A DNA stretch of 64,000 nucleotides from Lachnospiraceae bacterium (GTDB lineage Bacteria; Bacillota; Clostridia; Lachnospirales; Lachnospiraceae), in the NCBI GenBank assembly GCA_910574965.1, contig CAJTDB010000014.1, positions 1-64,000 on the forward strand, written 5' to 3'. Positions 1-7,304 of this stretch are shown piece after piece. Under the pieces are notes generated by a model that made no database searches, was not told the DNA's origin, and saw only the letters and a program-made list of their open reading frames with translations. A program made the position numbers and the translations under genes. Positions within the stretch are counted from its first letter, which is position 1. Each line of letters opens with the position of its first letter.

Positions 1-133
1 GCCATGGCATAGGGAACCATGACCTTTTTCTTTGGAATATTTCTGCTATTTTTGCTGGATTTTTATCATGATATCTTGTGACATTTACGAAATTAGGGGG
101 TTTGTCAACAGCTCGATTGTGTCCAGAAGTTAG
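1..133. other. Sequence downstream of repA, no gene seen
   Basis: This short stretch follows the repA stop codon in the direction of transcription. I see no convincing coding region and no clear terminator with a T-run. Confidence 0.4.
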
Positions 134-1198
134 TTAAGTAATCCCTTTTTCTGCCCATCCGCCGCCATACATATCATGCTGTACTTCCTGCTGGTAGTAG
201 TGGCTCATGGTTGAGGGAGCATTATAAAGGGCTGTAATCAGATACGCCCTGATATTGGTAATCTTTGTGGCGGTATTTTTCATGCAGTCCATGACATACG
301 CTACATGACCGCTGTTCAGTTTCAGGAACCGGGATTTTACAAGCTCATAAGGGTAATCTTCCCCATTGATGCGGATTGTCCTGCGCTTCACACAGACCAC
401 ATCGCAGACAGTTTCGTAGATTTCCTCATACATCTCCCTTTCTCCATACTGTTCATATTTCATGTGGTGTTCATATTCCAGATTTTCACGGATCAGTGCC
501 ATATATGCGCTTGTTTCATCCATCCCATCAATCACATCATCTTTTCCCACGGATAGATTGATAGGATTGGGATAACTCATATCCGTATAGTTCTGATTGT
601 TATAGTTAGTATTGTTATAACTAGGGGCAAATTCTTTTACTTCTTGAAGTCCAGTTTCTTTACTTCCAGAAGTCAAATTATTTTCCCTCTTGAAGTCAGA
701 TTCTTTTACTTGCTGAAGTTCAGTTTCTTTACTTCCAGAAGTCAAATTTCTTTCCTTCTTGAAGTAAAGATTTTTTACTTCTGTGGAAACATCAGCGTTT
801 GCAGGCTTTTCTTCACTCTCTTTTTCCGGCACAGACGCAAAATTTTTCACATAAATGATATCCGGTTTTCCAAGCCCCCTGCGTTTTTTCTCTATTAGCC
901 CAATCCCGTTATCTGCATCCAGCTCCTTAATGACCTTTATGCAGGTAGGTTTAGAGCATCCCAAATCTTCCATGATGTTCTCCACAGCATAGATAATATA
1001 TGCTCTATTTTCATCATCCAGCCACCCATTTTTCATCGACAGCGACATCCTGTCAAGCATCAATCCATATAGGAGCTTAGCATCGCTGCTAAGCCCCTTG
1101 AAACGCTCGTCTTTGATCAACAGGCGGGGAACACGGTAAAAAGAAAACTGTTCTGCTTCAATGCCATAGTAATAATCAAATTTCAATGGCTCGCCCAT
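134..1198 (-). CDS. repA: Replication initiator protein A (RepA_N type)
   Basis: The protein of 354 residues has an N-terminal region typical of RepA_N initiators, starting MGEPLKFDYYYG and continuing with RVPRLLIKDERFKGLSSDAK. A winged-helix DNA-binding segment follows (around residues 60-120, ending near GKPDIIYVKNF). The family starts replication of theta plasmids and some integrative elements in Firmicutes. I chose the ATG at 1198 because GGAGG lies just upstream; a longer frame starting at 1255 would overlap parB. The middle of the gene contains a DNA repeat array that creates a 23-residue protein repeat (around residues 145-185). The gene is the last of a five-gene operon with parB and parA. 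Confidence 0.88.
   Translation of the reverse strand: MGEPLKFDYYYGIEAEQFSFYRVPRLLIKDERFKGLSSDAKLLYGLMLDRMSLSMKNGWLDDENRAYIIYAVENIMEDLGCSKPTCIKVIKELDADNGIGLIEKKRRGLGKPDIIYVKNFASVPEKESEEKPANADVSTEVKNLYFKKERNLTSGSKETELQQVKESDFKRENNLTSGSKETGLQEVKEFAPSYNNTNYNNQNYTDMSYPNPINLSVGKDDVIDGMDETSAYMALIRENLEYEHHMKYEQYGEREMYEEIYETVCDVVCVKRRTIRINGEDYPYELVKSRFLKLNSGHVAYVMDCMKNTATKITNIRAYLITALYNAPSTMSHYYQQEVQHDMYGGGWAEKGIT
639..788. repeat. Seven iterons at an exact 23-bp pitch inside repA
   Basis: Seven 12-bp units of the form ACTTCnnGAAGT start at 639, 662, 685, 708, 731, 754 and 777. Units 2 and 5 are ACTTCCAGAAGT, unit 1 is ACTTCTTGAAGT, units 3, 4 and 6 each carry one or two changes, and unit 7 (ACTTCTGTGGAA) has lost most of its second arm. 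Because 23 is not a multiple of three, the array repeats in reading frame only every 69 bp, and a 69-bp direct repeat is visible (631-699 and 700-768). RepA_N replicons are known to carry their origin inside rep, so this is the probable initiator-binding origin. Confidence 0.8.
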
Positions 1199-1211
1199 TT
1201 TACCGCCTCCT

Positions 1212-2087
1212 TCACTGTTTCCTCTGCCACTCCTCCAAAAGTTCAAGAATGACACCCTCTATATCGTCATTGGAATAATCCTCTGGAAAATATCTGCTGA
1301 TCTTATCGCCTTTGATTGTCACTTTTCTTTCTTTCGGTTTTTCCTCTGTCAATATGAGCCTTACCATTGCAGGCGTAAGCTCGCCGCTTTTGCCATATTC
1401 CTTCAGCTTTGCCGATTGGGAAGCGTTCACTCCCGCCCCTGTTTCCTCTAAGGTAGCAGATACCCACTGCTGGGCTTCATCGGACAGGAAAGAAATATCC
1501 ACGCCCTGCGCTATCCCTATCTTTTTCTTATCCACCATGTCAAGCAGACCATCAGAAAGCCTTGCAAGCCATACATACCTCTGTACCGTCTTTCCGCTCT
1601 CCCCGGCAGCTTCCCCCACTTCGTCAAGGGTACTGCCGCCTTTGCTGCCCTGGTGTTTCATCGCTTCGTATTTCATAGCATAAGCCCTTGCTTTTTCACT
1701 CGGTAAAATATCCTCTCTCTGGATATTGGAATCCACCATGATTATCGTGGCTTCATCGTCCGTGTAATTCCTGACAATGACAGGCATCGTGTCCAGCCCT
1801 GCCCTTTCAGAACCCCGTTTCCTCCGGTGTCCGGCTATGATCTCATAGCCGCCCCCTTCCCTCGGTCTTGCAAGCCCTGGCACAAGTACACCGTACCTGC
1901 TGATACTCTCCGTGGTTTCTTCCATCTTTTCATCATCCAGGACACGGAAAGGGTGTCCCTTAAATGTATGTAAATCAGTCAGTTTCGCATGGATAATCTG
2001 CTCCCCTGCTGTATTTTCCGCACCGCCAAATAAATCGTCAAAGCTGTTCAGTTTGACTTTTGATGCGCTCCCTGCCTTACTGCCCAT
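1212..2087 (-). CDS. parB: ParB/Spo0J-family partition protein
   Basis: The protein of 291 residues has the ParB N-terminal CTP-binding fold with the arginine-rich box GHRRKRGSERAGL (near residues 90-102), followed by NIQREDILPSEKARAY and a helix-turn-helix around residues 150-175. ParB loads on a centromere-like site and works with ParA to segregate the replicon. The ATG at 2087 is preceded by GGAGGAGG at good spacing; the frame upstream of it is only a TTG-initiated extension. The gene overlaps the end of parA by 11 bp, which suggests translational coupling. Confidence 0.92.
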   Translation of the reverse strand: MGSKAGSASKVKLNSFDDLFGGAENTAGEQIIHAKLTDLHTFKGHPFRVLDDEKMEETTESISRYGVLVPGLARPREGGGYEIIAGHRRKRGSERAGLDTMPVIVRNYTDDEATIIMVDSNIQREDILPSEKARAYAMKYEAMKHQGSKGGSTLDEVGEAAGESGKTVQRYVWLARLSDGLLDMVDKKKIGIAQGVDISFLSDEAQQWVSATLEETGAGVNASQSAKLKEYGKSGELTPAMVRLILTEEKPKERKVTIKGDKISRYFPEDYSNDDIEGVILELLEEWQRKQ

Positions 2088-2862
2088 TGCCAAGCACCTC
2101 CTCCGTCAAAGACTGGTATGCGCCCGCAACCCTGCCTTTCGGGTCATGCTGGTAGATGCTGACACCTTCTGCAGAAGTTTCCGCAGCCCTTACCGACATC
2201 GGTATGCTGTTCTCAAATATCCGTACCTTGCTCCCATACGTTTCAATAAGCAGCGCTGTAATATCCCTCGCATAATTAGTACGGTTGTCTACCATTGTCA
2301 GCAGAATACCCTCTATCTCCAGTTTAGGATTGATCTGCCGCTTTACCTTGCCTATGGTCTTAATAAGCTGTTCCAGACCTTTCACGGGCAGGTATGCGGC
2401 CTGTACGGGTATCAGTATGCTGTCCGCACAGGCAAAGGCATTTATGGTAATCATGCCAAGTGAGGGCATACAGTCAATCAGGATATAATCGTACTGTTCC
2501 TTTACCATGTCCATATAAGAACGCATCATGATTTCTCTGCTCATCACGTTCACAAGGGAAACTTCCAGACCGGACAGCTCAATGTTCCCCGGCATCAGGT
2601 CAATCCCTTCTTCGTGTTTTAAGATACCGTAGCCCGGTTCCATTTCTTCATCGTTGATAACCTTTTCCATTACGCTTGCAAGGGTGACTTCCAACTTGTC
2701 AGGCTCCGTAAAGCCAAGGCTTGCGGTCAGGCTCCCCTGTGCGTCTGCGTCAATAAGTAAAACTCTTTTTCCCTGTTTTGCCAGCCCGATTCCTAAGTTA
2801 CTCGTTGTGGTGGTCTTGCCGACACCGCCTTTCTGGTTTGCGATTGCTATAATTTTACACAT
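2077..2862 (-). CDS. parA: ParA-family ATPase, partition/Soj-like
   Basis: The protein of 261 residues begins MCKIIAIANQKGGVGKTTTT, a deviant Walker A box with the signature lysine of the ParA/MinD family. The Walker A' aspartate region (LLIDADAQGSLT) and the Walker B region (YDYILIDCMPSLG) follow. The ATPase drives segregation of the element when it is extrachromosomal. The start has GGAGG upstream. It sits between two small accessory genes and parB in one transcription unit. Confidence 0.95.
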   Translation of the reverse strand: MCKIIAIANQKGGVGKTTTTSNLGIGLAKQGKRVLLIDADAQGSLTASLGFTEPDKLEVTLASVMEKVINDEEMEPGYGILKHEEGIDLMPGNIELSGLEVSLVNVMSREIMMRSYMDMVKEQYDYILIDCMPSLGMITINAFACADSILIPVQAAYLPVKGLEQLIKTIGKVKRQINPKLEIEGILLTMVDNRTNYARDITALLIETYGSKVRIFENSIPMSVRAAETSAEGVSIYQHDPKGRVAGAYQSLTEEVLGNGQ

Positions 2863-2879
2863 GGTTTTATTCCTCCGTA

Positions 2880-3062
2880 TTAGTTAGATTTTTCTTTGAT
2901 GTTGGCTTTCTGCACTTCCACATAAGCCCGGTAATACCTGTTTGTACCTTTGTTCCGGTACATCTCTGAAACTTCCGTCACAGCCACTTTAGGCTGTCTT
3001 TTCAGAATCTTCTCGAACCACTTAATATCATTCTTCGTTCCCATCAGTCGAATTTTCAGCAC
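2880..3062 (-). CDS. Small DUF3970-like protein
   Basis: This 60-residue protein reads roughly VLKIRLMGTKNDIKWFEKIL, then RQPKVAVTEVSEMY and a C-terminal YYRAYVEVQ strand. It resembles the short DUF3970 (YvzF-like) proteins found in Firmicutes and their mobile elements; no function is known. I favour a GTG start at 3062 because GGAGAGGAAAC lies directly before it; an ATG at 3044 is the alternative. It overlaps the end of the upstream gene, as in translationally coupled pairs. Confidence 0.6.
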   Translation of the reverse strand: MLKIRLMGTKNDIKWFEKILKRQPKVAVTEVSEMYRNKGTNRYYRAYVEVQKANIKEKSN

Positions 3063-3546
3063 GTTTCCTCTCCATTTCTGCAAGGATCTCCTCAATGGAC
3101 TTCTGCTTTTTGCAGTATTCCGGATAACGGAGCTTGATGCCCTGCCAGAAGTACATCGCATAGCCGCAGCAGAAAATATCACTTACCGAATACTCCCTGC
3201 ACTCTCTGATCTGCTCGTCCTTGCGCTTATAATCGTCAACACTTGGCGTTCCGTCTGTGTAAAGGTTAAAGGCAAGCCTTACTACACGGACACTGCCGCT
3301 TGTCTGCCAGCCCTGGTGCAGACACTCCGGCTTGATGAACCCGGACTTAATATCATAGATCTGGCTGAAATGATTCCTTGTGTCCTCTGAAATACCGAGA
3401 ATGTAAATCAACGCCTTGTGATAGCAGTCCTGATACCTCGCCTGCTCCAGTTTCTCATAATAAAACTTTTCATGTTCCTCGCTGTTAAAAACCATGTGTT
3501 TGTTGTTGGCGCTCTGCGCCTCTGCTCTTAACGCTGTGTTGTTCAT
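3028..3546 (-). CDS. DUF6075-like protein of mobile elements
   Basis: The protein has 172 residues from an ATG at 3546 with GGAGG upstream. Landmarks are MVFNSEEHEKFYYEKL near the N-terminus, YHKALIYILGISEDTRNHF, and a C-terminal half that ends in a charged helix. It looks like the DUF6075 family, which I know only from Clostridial integrative elements, next to parA/parB; its role is unknown. It is the first gene of the replication/partition operon and follows a 5' hairpin and a good promoter. Confidence 0.65.
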   Translation of the reverse strand: MNNTALRAEAQSANNKHMVFNSEEHEKFYYEKLEQARYQDCYHKALIYILGISEDTRNHFSQIYDIKSGFIKPECLHQGWQTSGSVRVVRLAFNLYTDGTPSVDDYKRKDEQIRECREYSVSDIFCCGYAMYFWQGIKLRYPEYCKKQKSIEEILAEMERKRAENSTDGNEE

Positions 3547-3582
3547 TATCTCTACCTCCAATTTTATTTTTGACCATAACAA

Positions 3583-3619
3583 AAGGACACTCCCAAATTC
3601 TCACTTGGAAAGTGTCCTT
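3583..3619 (-). other. 5'-leader hairpin of the par-rep operon
   Basis: AAGGACACT at 3583 and AGTGTCCTT at 3611 form a perfect 9-bp stem, with an inner CCAA/TTGG pairing. It lies between the predicted transcription start and the first gene, so it may modulate the operon's message or act as an operator. No T-run follows it on the minus strand. Confidence 0.6.
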
Positions 3620-3637
3620 GAAGTACAAAATATTAAA

Positions 3638-3666
3638 ATTAGATGTCGCACAAAACGTATTATCAA
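3638..3666 (-). promoter_or_regulatory. Promoter of the par-rep operon
   Basis: On the minus strand TTGATA (3666-3661) and TCTAAT (3643-3638) are separated by exactly 17 bp, each one base from the sigma-A consensus. The next gene downstream is the DUF6075-like gene, followed by the DUF3970-like gene, parA, parB and repA. Confidence 0.6.
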
Positions 3667-3690
3667 GTATTATTCCGTATTATGCGTAGC

Positions 3691-3712
3691 AAATTTGTAG
3701 TAAATTTGTAGT
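3691..3712. repeat. Tandem 11-bp repeat upstream of the par-rep promoter
   Basis: AAATTTGTAGT occurs twice in direct tandem (3691-3701 and 3702-3712). It lies about 25 bp upstream of the predicted -35 box, so it could be a regulator site. No family can be assigned. Confidence 0.5.
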
Positions 3713-3811
3713 AAATCGCAACTCAAAATCGCTGAAACCCTTAGTTTTACGTTGATAAGGAAGTATTCACAACAACTTATCATCAACGCTGACAAACAGG
3801 GTGCAAGCAAG

Positions 3812-3857
3812 AGCAGAGAACACATCACTTTCATTAGTGGTCGGTTCTCTGCTTTTT
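3812..3857 (+). terminator. Rho-independent terminator, plus strand
   Basis: AGCAGAGAAC (3812-3821) pairs perfectly with GTTCTCTGCT (3844-3853), an inner CACT/AGTG pairing extends the stem, and TTTT follows. No intact plus-strand gene precedes it, so it may be left from a lost gene. Confidence 0.7.
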
Positions 3858-3970
3858 GTTACGCAATAGAATGCTGTTTTTGAGGGTAGGGATATAAAAT
3901 ATCGTCTAAGTGTTTTCCATGCTCTGAAAGCCGCATAAATCAAGGACTTTTTAACCTCTACTGCGTAACA
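3857..3970. repeat. 114-bp element with terminal inverted repeats, copy 1
   Basis: The element starts TGTTACGCAATAGA and ends with the near-perfect inverse of that sequence (TCTACTGCGTAACA). A second copy of identical length lies at 4284-4397. The first 40 positions match at about 34 positions, and an inner AAATCAAG block is shared. It begins exactly at the T-run of the plus-strand terminator. It may be a small non-autonomous insertion or a structured regulatory repeat. Confidence 0.65.
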
Positions 3971-4034
3971 TACCTACCCAAGAAAGCATTAGTTTTATAA
4001 AGCGATTGGATTAGACGGATTTTGAACACCGTAA

Positions 4035-4133
4035 CAACTCCCGGTGTTGGATTATCCGATATTGGATTTTCCGACACCGGGTTATCCGACATCGGAAAAT
4101 CCAACGCAATTAAATAAAGATATAACTAACTAA
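4035..4133 (+). pseudogene. Remnant of a replication-initiator C-terminal region
   Basis: In frame after a stop codon the plus strand reads a proline-rich repeat (LDYPILDFPTPGYPTSENPT, then QLNKDITN and a stop). As I recall, this kind of low-complexity tract occurs in replication initiator/replisome-organiser proteins of Firmicutes mobile elements. No start codon or upstream domain is left. At DNA level it gives imperfect GGATTTTCCGA/TCGGAAAATCC inverted repeats. The assignment to a broken rep gene is inference. Confidence 0.4.
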
Positions 4134-4283
4134 AGAAAAACCAAATACAGACTTAATCAAATATCTATTCCTTTCCTATCCTTTCCCCTAACCCCTTTCC
4201 TTTGAAGCACAATATAGTGACAGAGCCGCAAGAATGGAAAAGAATGGAACGGAAACGGCAGTACAAAGAAATATTGTTTACTA

Positions 4284-4397
4284 TGTTACGCAATAGAACA
4301 CCGTTTTTAAGGGTAGGAGTATAAAACCCTTACCCTTGTCCTTATCGCCGCTGTAATGCGCTTAAATCAAGCGAGAAACACCCTCTATCGTGTAACA
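4284..4397. repeat. 114-bp element with terminal inverted repeats, copy 2
   Basis: This is the second copy of the element at 3857-3970: same length, no gaps needed, about 72 of 114 positions identical by hand count. Its left end is TGTTACGCAATAGA and its right end TCTATCGTGTAACA, a weaker inverse match. The most diverged part is the centre. Confidence 0.65.
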
Positions 4398-4415
4398 ATC
4401 ATTCCATACTGGATT

Positions 4416-4447
4416 GAGGGCGAAAGCAGTCTACTGATTTCGCCCTC
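4416..4447. terminator. Perfect 10-bp stem-loop, possible bidirectional terminator
   Basis: GAGGGCGAAA (4416-4425) pairs with TTTCGCCCTC (4438-4447), and an inner CAGT/ACTG lengthens the stem. It lies between the repeat region and the HTH gene. There is no long T-run, so termination is only one possible role. Confidence 0.5.
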
Positions 4448-4472
4448 TTGACTACCCACAAGCAAAGGCGGG

Positions 4473-4520
4473 AAAAGCTGTCAAGGGCGCGTAGCGCGAA
4501 GTTTACCCTTGACAGCTTTT
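4473..4520 (-). terminator. Strong 15-bp stem-loop downstream of the HTH gene
   Basis: AAAAGCTGTCAAGGG (4473-4487) and CCCTTGACAGCTTTT (4506-4520) form a perfect stem with a GC-rich loop. On either strand the stem ends in TTTT. It sits 18 bp beyond the stop of the HTH gene and probably ends that transcript. Confidence 0.7.
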
Positions 4521-4537
4521 CATGTCTTTGCTACTTC

Positions 4538-4741
4538 CTATCGGTCGAAGCGGAATTTCAATATGGCTTCAACCAATTTTGCTTTTAACCTGTCCTGTGT
4601 ATCGTCATTGATATGCCCCTTATACATAGACAGATATTTGATGTGTGCGGTGTAGTGCCGCAATACTGCGTCTACCGCTTCCGGCTCTCCAGCAACGGCT
4701 TTTTCGATTACTTCAAAAGGTATCAGCTTTTTGTTCCTCAT
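4538..4741 (-). CDS. Helix-turn-helix protein, Tn916 Orf8-like
   Basis: The 67-residue protein starts MRNKKLIPFEVIEKAVAGEP and ends AKLVEAILKFRFDR. This is the typical form of the short HTH proteins that follow the sigma-like gene in Tn916-family regulatory modules. It is presumed to help control element transfer genes. It overlaps the upstream sigma-like gene by 29 bp, the same arrangement as in Tn916. Confidence 0.8.
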   Translation of the reverse strand: MRNKKLIPFEVIEKAVAGEPEAVDAVLRHYTAHIKYLSMYKGHINDDTQDRLKAKLVEAILKFRFDR

Positions 4742-5171
4742 GTTCCAATCTCTCCCATTCTTTCCGTAACTGTTTCAGCGCAATATTTCTTCTGTGGTTT
4801 ATCGTACTTCTGCAACGCCCGTACAGCCTGCCGATTGCTTCATCACGATAACCGATGAAGTAATATAGCAACAAAACTTCTTGCCTTAACTCCGGCAATT
4901 TTGATAATGCCGTTGCTAGCCGTTTATCATCAACGATAACTTCCTTTCCCAACACAAGAAATGCGGTCGTCTTGTCCTGCTTTTCAAAGTAACTGTCCAT
5001 AACAGACGGTTCAAAATATCGTTCTGACATCAGATAGTCAAGGGATATTTCACGTTCCATTTTCCGCTTCAAATCCCGCCATGCGTTTATGGCTTCATGG
5101 CGCAGGACAACCTTGCAGAACGCATGAAACGCATATTCGATATGTTCCATGAATTGTTCAGAATATCTCAT
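4713..5171 (-). CDS. Sigma-70-family-like regulator, Tn916 Orf7-like
   Basis: The protein has 152 residues. A sigma region-4-like domain lies at residues 95-145 (LSKLPELRQEVLLLYYFIGY followed by RSTINHRRNIALKQLRKEWE). It is the counterpart of Tn916 orf7, which promotes expression of excision or transfer functions. The start at 5171 has a G-rich site (GGGGGTGAG) upstream. In Tn916 this pair precedes xis and int, but no tyrosine integrase is visible here. Confidence 0.8.
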   Translation of the reverse strand: MRYSEQFMEHIEYAFHAFCKVVLRHEAINAWRDLKRKMEREISLDYLMSERYFEPSVMDSYFEKQDKTTAFLVLGKEVIVDDKRLATALSKLPELRQEVLLLYYFIGYRDEAIGRLYGRCRSTINHRRNIALKQLRKEWERLEHEEQKADTF

Positions 5172-5639
5172 TTTCTCTCACCCCCTTTCTTCCCAGTAGG
5201 GGGCTATTACAACAAACGCCTATATAGCATAAAGCGGCATAGGCATTTGGGTAATACATGATTATCGGGTTTGCAAAACGGTTCCGATAATATGAGTTAT
5301 TAAGACACGCTAAATGATATGTATGTTCATATTCATAGGCAGAAAATCCCGTTCTATCAGACAGGATTTTTTTAACAGTTCACCATAGGAAACATGATTC
5401 GGATAATAAAAAAGCAACATGGCGATACCCCCAATGCTTCTAAGCATTTGATACCGCCATGCCTTAAAAAAGTGTAACTTTAACACACCCTCTGTAAATC
5501 CATTTTTGAAAAAGGGAACCGGCGGTCTTGAATGTTGTTTCAAAACCGCCGTCAAGCCGCTTTATTTTGTTAAAAACGCATGATAATTCTGCCGCCACAA
5601 CAACGGTTTTTTTTTATTTCCGTAGTGGCGGATATTTTG
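5172..5639. other. Gene-free region with several hairpins
   Basis: No credible gene is seen. Inverted repeats are present at 5261-5291 (ATTATCGG/CCGATAAT), 5343-5373 (AAAATCC/GGATTTT plus T-run, terminator-like on the plus strand), 5419-5460 (ATGGCG/CGCCAT around AATGCTT/AAGCATT), 5521-5550 (GGCGGT/ACCGCC) and 5592-5631 (CCGCCAC/GTGGCGG). The last one lies just after the stop of the WYL regulator and probably ends its transcript. An 81-codon minus-strand frame here (5310-5555) looks non-coding. Confidence 0.5.
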
Positions 5640-6545
5640 TTAATACATAGAAAATATTTTTTTGGCTTTTTCCTTTAGAATGTTTCTTGCTTCAACCGGT
5701 TCGATAATTTCAACGTATTCACCAAAAGAAAGCAGATAAAGGAAAGTCCAGTCGCTAAGCTGATATCTGAAAGTTACTTCCAATGTGCCATCATCTAATT
5801 TTTTAATATACTTCTCTTGAAATTCATCATAAACCTTATACGCTATCTTTTCTGAAAAATGCAATATGAATACGGGCGTATTGTATTCTTCCTTATAGAC
5901 AGGGGTAATGGAAAAATCCTTTGGCAGTTCACGTTCAAATAACTGATTTGTTATTTGAAGTTCCCTTATGCGGGACATTTTGAAAGTGCGAATATCCTTT
6001 TTATTTTCTGAATAAGCAACAAGATACCATGAATGCGATTTGAACACTAATTTCAACGGCTCAACAGTCTGATGAGTTACAGTCAATTCGGCATTAAAAT
6101 AAGTAAATGTAATCACATATTTGTTGATTATCGCACGTTCCAAAGCTGTAATGTTATTTCGTTCTTTTTCAGGACTGCCCCAATAGGAAAAGTCAATTTC
6201 CAACCATTCAGCTTGTAAATTATGGCTAAACAGTCCGGCAACCTTGTTTAATGATTTGTCTGCATCGGGGTAATTTGACGATTTTAAAATCTGCAACGCC
6301 TGTACAATATTGTTTTGCTCCTCCTGTGTGAAATAAGATTTATCCAATGAGAAACCATGTAATAAAGACAGCCCCCCGCCAAATCCCTTTTGTGACGTAA
6401 TTGGTATGCCTGCAACCGAAAGTATATTGATGTCCCTGTATATTGTGCGGGTAGAAACACAAAGTTCTTCTGCCAGTTGTTTCGCTGTTATATTTTCATG
6501 CCTTAATAGGAGAAACACAATTTGAATCAGTCTGTCTATCTGCAT
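5640..6545 (-). CDS. YafY-type WYL-domain transcriptional regulator
   Basis: The protein of 301 residues has an N-terminal winged helix (MQIDRLIQIVFLLL, then LAEELCVSTRTIYRDINIL) and a central WYL domain (VEPLKLVFKSHSWYLVAYS, then RTFKMSRIRELQI). Family members sense small ligands and often repress their own operon. The ATG at 6545 just follows the stop of the DUF3795 gene; an in-frame start at 6578 would overlap that gene. It is the last gene of a three-gene cargo operon, and a dyad operator candidate lies in front of the first gene. Confidence 0.88.
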   Translation of the reverse strand: MQIDRLIQIVFLLLRHENITAKQLAEELCVSTRTIYRDINILSVAGIPITSQKGFGGGLSLLHGFSLDKSYFTQEEQNNIVQALQILKSSNYPDADKSLNKVAGLFSHNLQAEWLEIDFSYWGSPEKERNNITALERAIINKYVITFTYFNAELTVTHQTVEPLKLVFKSHSWYLVAYSENKKDIRTFKMSRIRELQITNQLFERELPKDFSITPVYKEEYNTPVFILHFSEKIAYKVYDEFQEKYIKKLDDGTLEVTFRYQLSDWTFLYLLSFGEYVEIIEPVEARNILKEKAKKIFSMY

Positions 6546-6549
6546 ATCA

Positions 6550-6894
6550 TCACTCTTCTTTTTTGTATTCAGCGGCAAGCTGCCTTAGCCTGTTCAGATT
6601 GTCTGAATTATCACCTAAATTTTTTTCAAGCATGGAACAGGGGAATCCGTCACACTCGGCGCAGCTTTTATAAGATTTTTTAGTGCCACATAGTCTTATT
6701 TCACAATCACCACACATCTTTTGGGACACCGTATCAGAATGACATCCCAAACAATACATATCTTCTTTTGAAAATTTATAAGTATCCGTTGAATACTCGT
6801 CTGCCAGTCTGATTTGCCCGGCTGTATCTTTACGGACAGAAGCCAGATAAACCGCACATTCCCCACAATTCAATCCACAATATGCTAAATCCAT
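6550..6894 (-). CDS. DUF3795 cysteine-rich protein
   Basis: The 114-residue protein starts MDLAYCGLNCGECAVYLAS and carries further paired cysteines (CLGCHSD, MCGDCEIRLCG, KSCAECDGFPC). The pattern is that of DUF3795, a small family thought to bind metal, with no established reaction. Its start overlaps the previous stop (TAATG), so the two genes are translationally coupled. Confidence 0.85.
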   Translation of the reverse strand: MDLAYCGLNCGECAVYLASVRKDTAGQIRLADEYSTDTYKFSKEDMYCLGCHSDTVSQKMCGDCEIRLCGTKKSYKSCAECDGFPCSMLEKNLGDNSDNLNRLRQLAAEYKKEE

Positions 6895-7241
6895 TAAAAC
6901 ACTGCCTCCCCTAAATATTTGTCATGTGGAACGATTAAACACTTTTCAATCGCTTTCCAATAGCTGTTGTAAAGATTTTTCTGTGCCGCCCCATAGCTTT
7001 CTTTCGTATCAAATTCCCAATAGAGCATATACTTAACACTTTTTACAATGCGGGTAATTTTTAGGGGTGGAAGTCCCTCTTTAATTTGTTCCATGTCTAT
7101 GTGATACCCTCTTTTGACAAGCCGGAGCAGAAGCAGTCCCTCCTGTTTTTCCAAAAGGCTTTTAGCTTCAAGCATTAACGCTTCAAATTCTTCTACCTTT
7201 TGTGGCTTGACTTGATAAATACATATTTCTGTAAACGGCAT
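6894..7241 (-). CDS. Antibiotic-biosynthesis-monooxygenase-like (ABM) dimeric barrel protein
   Basis: The 115-residue protein reads MPFTEICIYQVKPQKVEEFE, then LLEKQEGLLLLRLVKRGYH and a later MLYWEFDTKESYGAAQKN. This is the strand-helix pattern of a dimeric alpha-beta barrel of the ABM type. The substrate is unknown. The ATG at 7241 is 8 bp after GGAGG; the ATG at 7247 is too close to it. It leads the operon with DUF3795 and WYL genes. Confidence 0.65.
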   Translation of the reverse strand: MPFTEICIYQVKPQKVEEFEALMLEAKSLLEKQEGLLLLRLVKRGYHIDMEQIKEGLPPLKITRIVKSVKYMLYWEFDTKESYGAAQKNLYNSYWKAIEKCLIVPHDKYLGEAVF

Positions 7242-7273
7242 ATTCATATCCTCCTTGTGTGTATTTTAGCATT

Positions 7274-7304
7274 AGGAATATGACAGCAAGTGTGTCGCAT
7301 TCCT
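7274..7304 (-). promoter_or_regulatory. Dyad operator candidate for the WYL regulator
   Basis: AGGAATATGACA and its near-inverse TGTCGCATTCCT flank a 7-bp centre (10 of 12 arm positions agree). The site lies about 35 bp upstream of the first gene of the cargo operon, over a weak promoter-like TTGCTG/TAAAAT. Position and symmetry fit autoregulation by the operon's WYL protein. Confidence 0.55.

Noticed and set aside
639-788. CRISPR array
   Set aside because: The 23-bp pitch units are palindromic and the spacers are themselves conserved within a coding gene; there are no cas genes, so this is an iteron array.
305-898. Plus-strand open frames opposite repA
   Set aside because: They are antisense to a well-supported gene, have no ribosome sites, and repeat only because of the iteron array.
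5310-5555. 81-codon minus-strand frame in the hairpin-rich gap
   Set aside because: It crosses three inverted repeats, has no clear ribosome site and no family resemblance; treated as non-coding.
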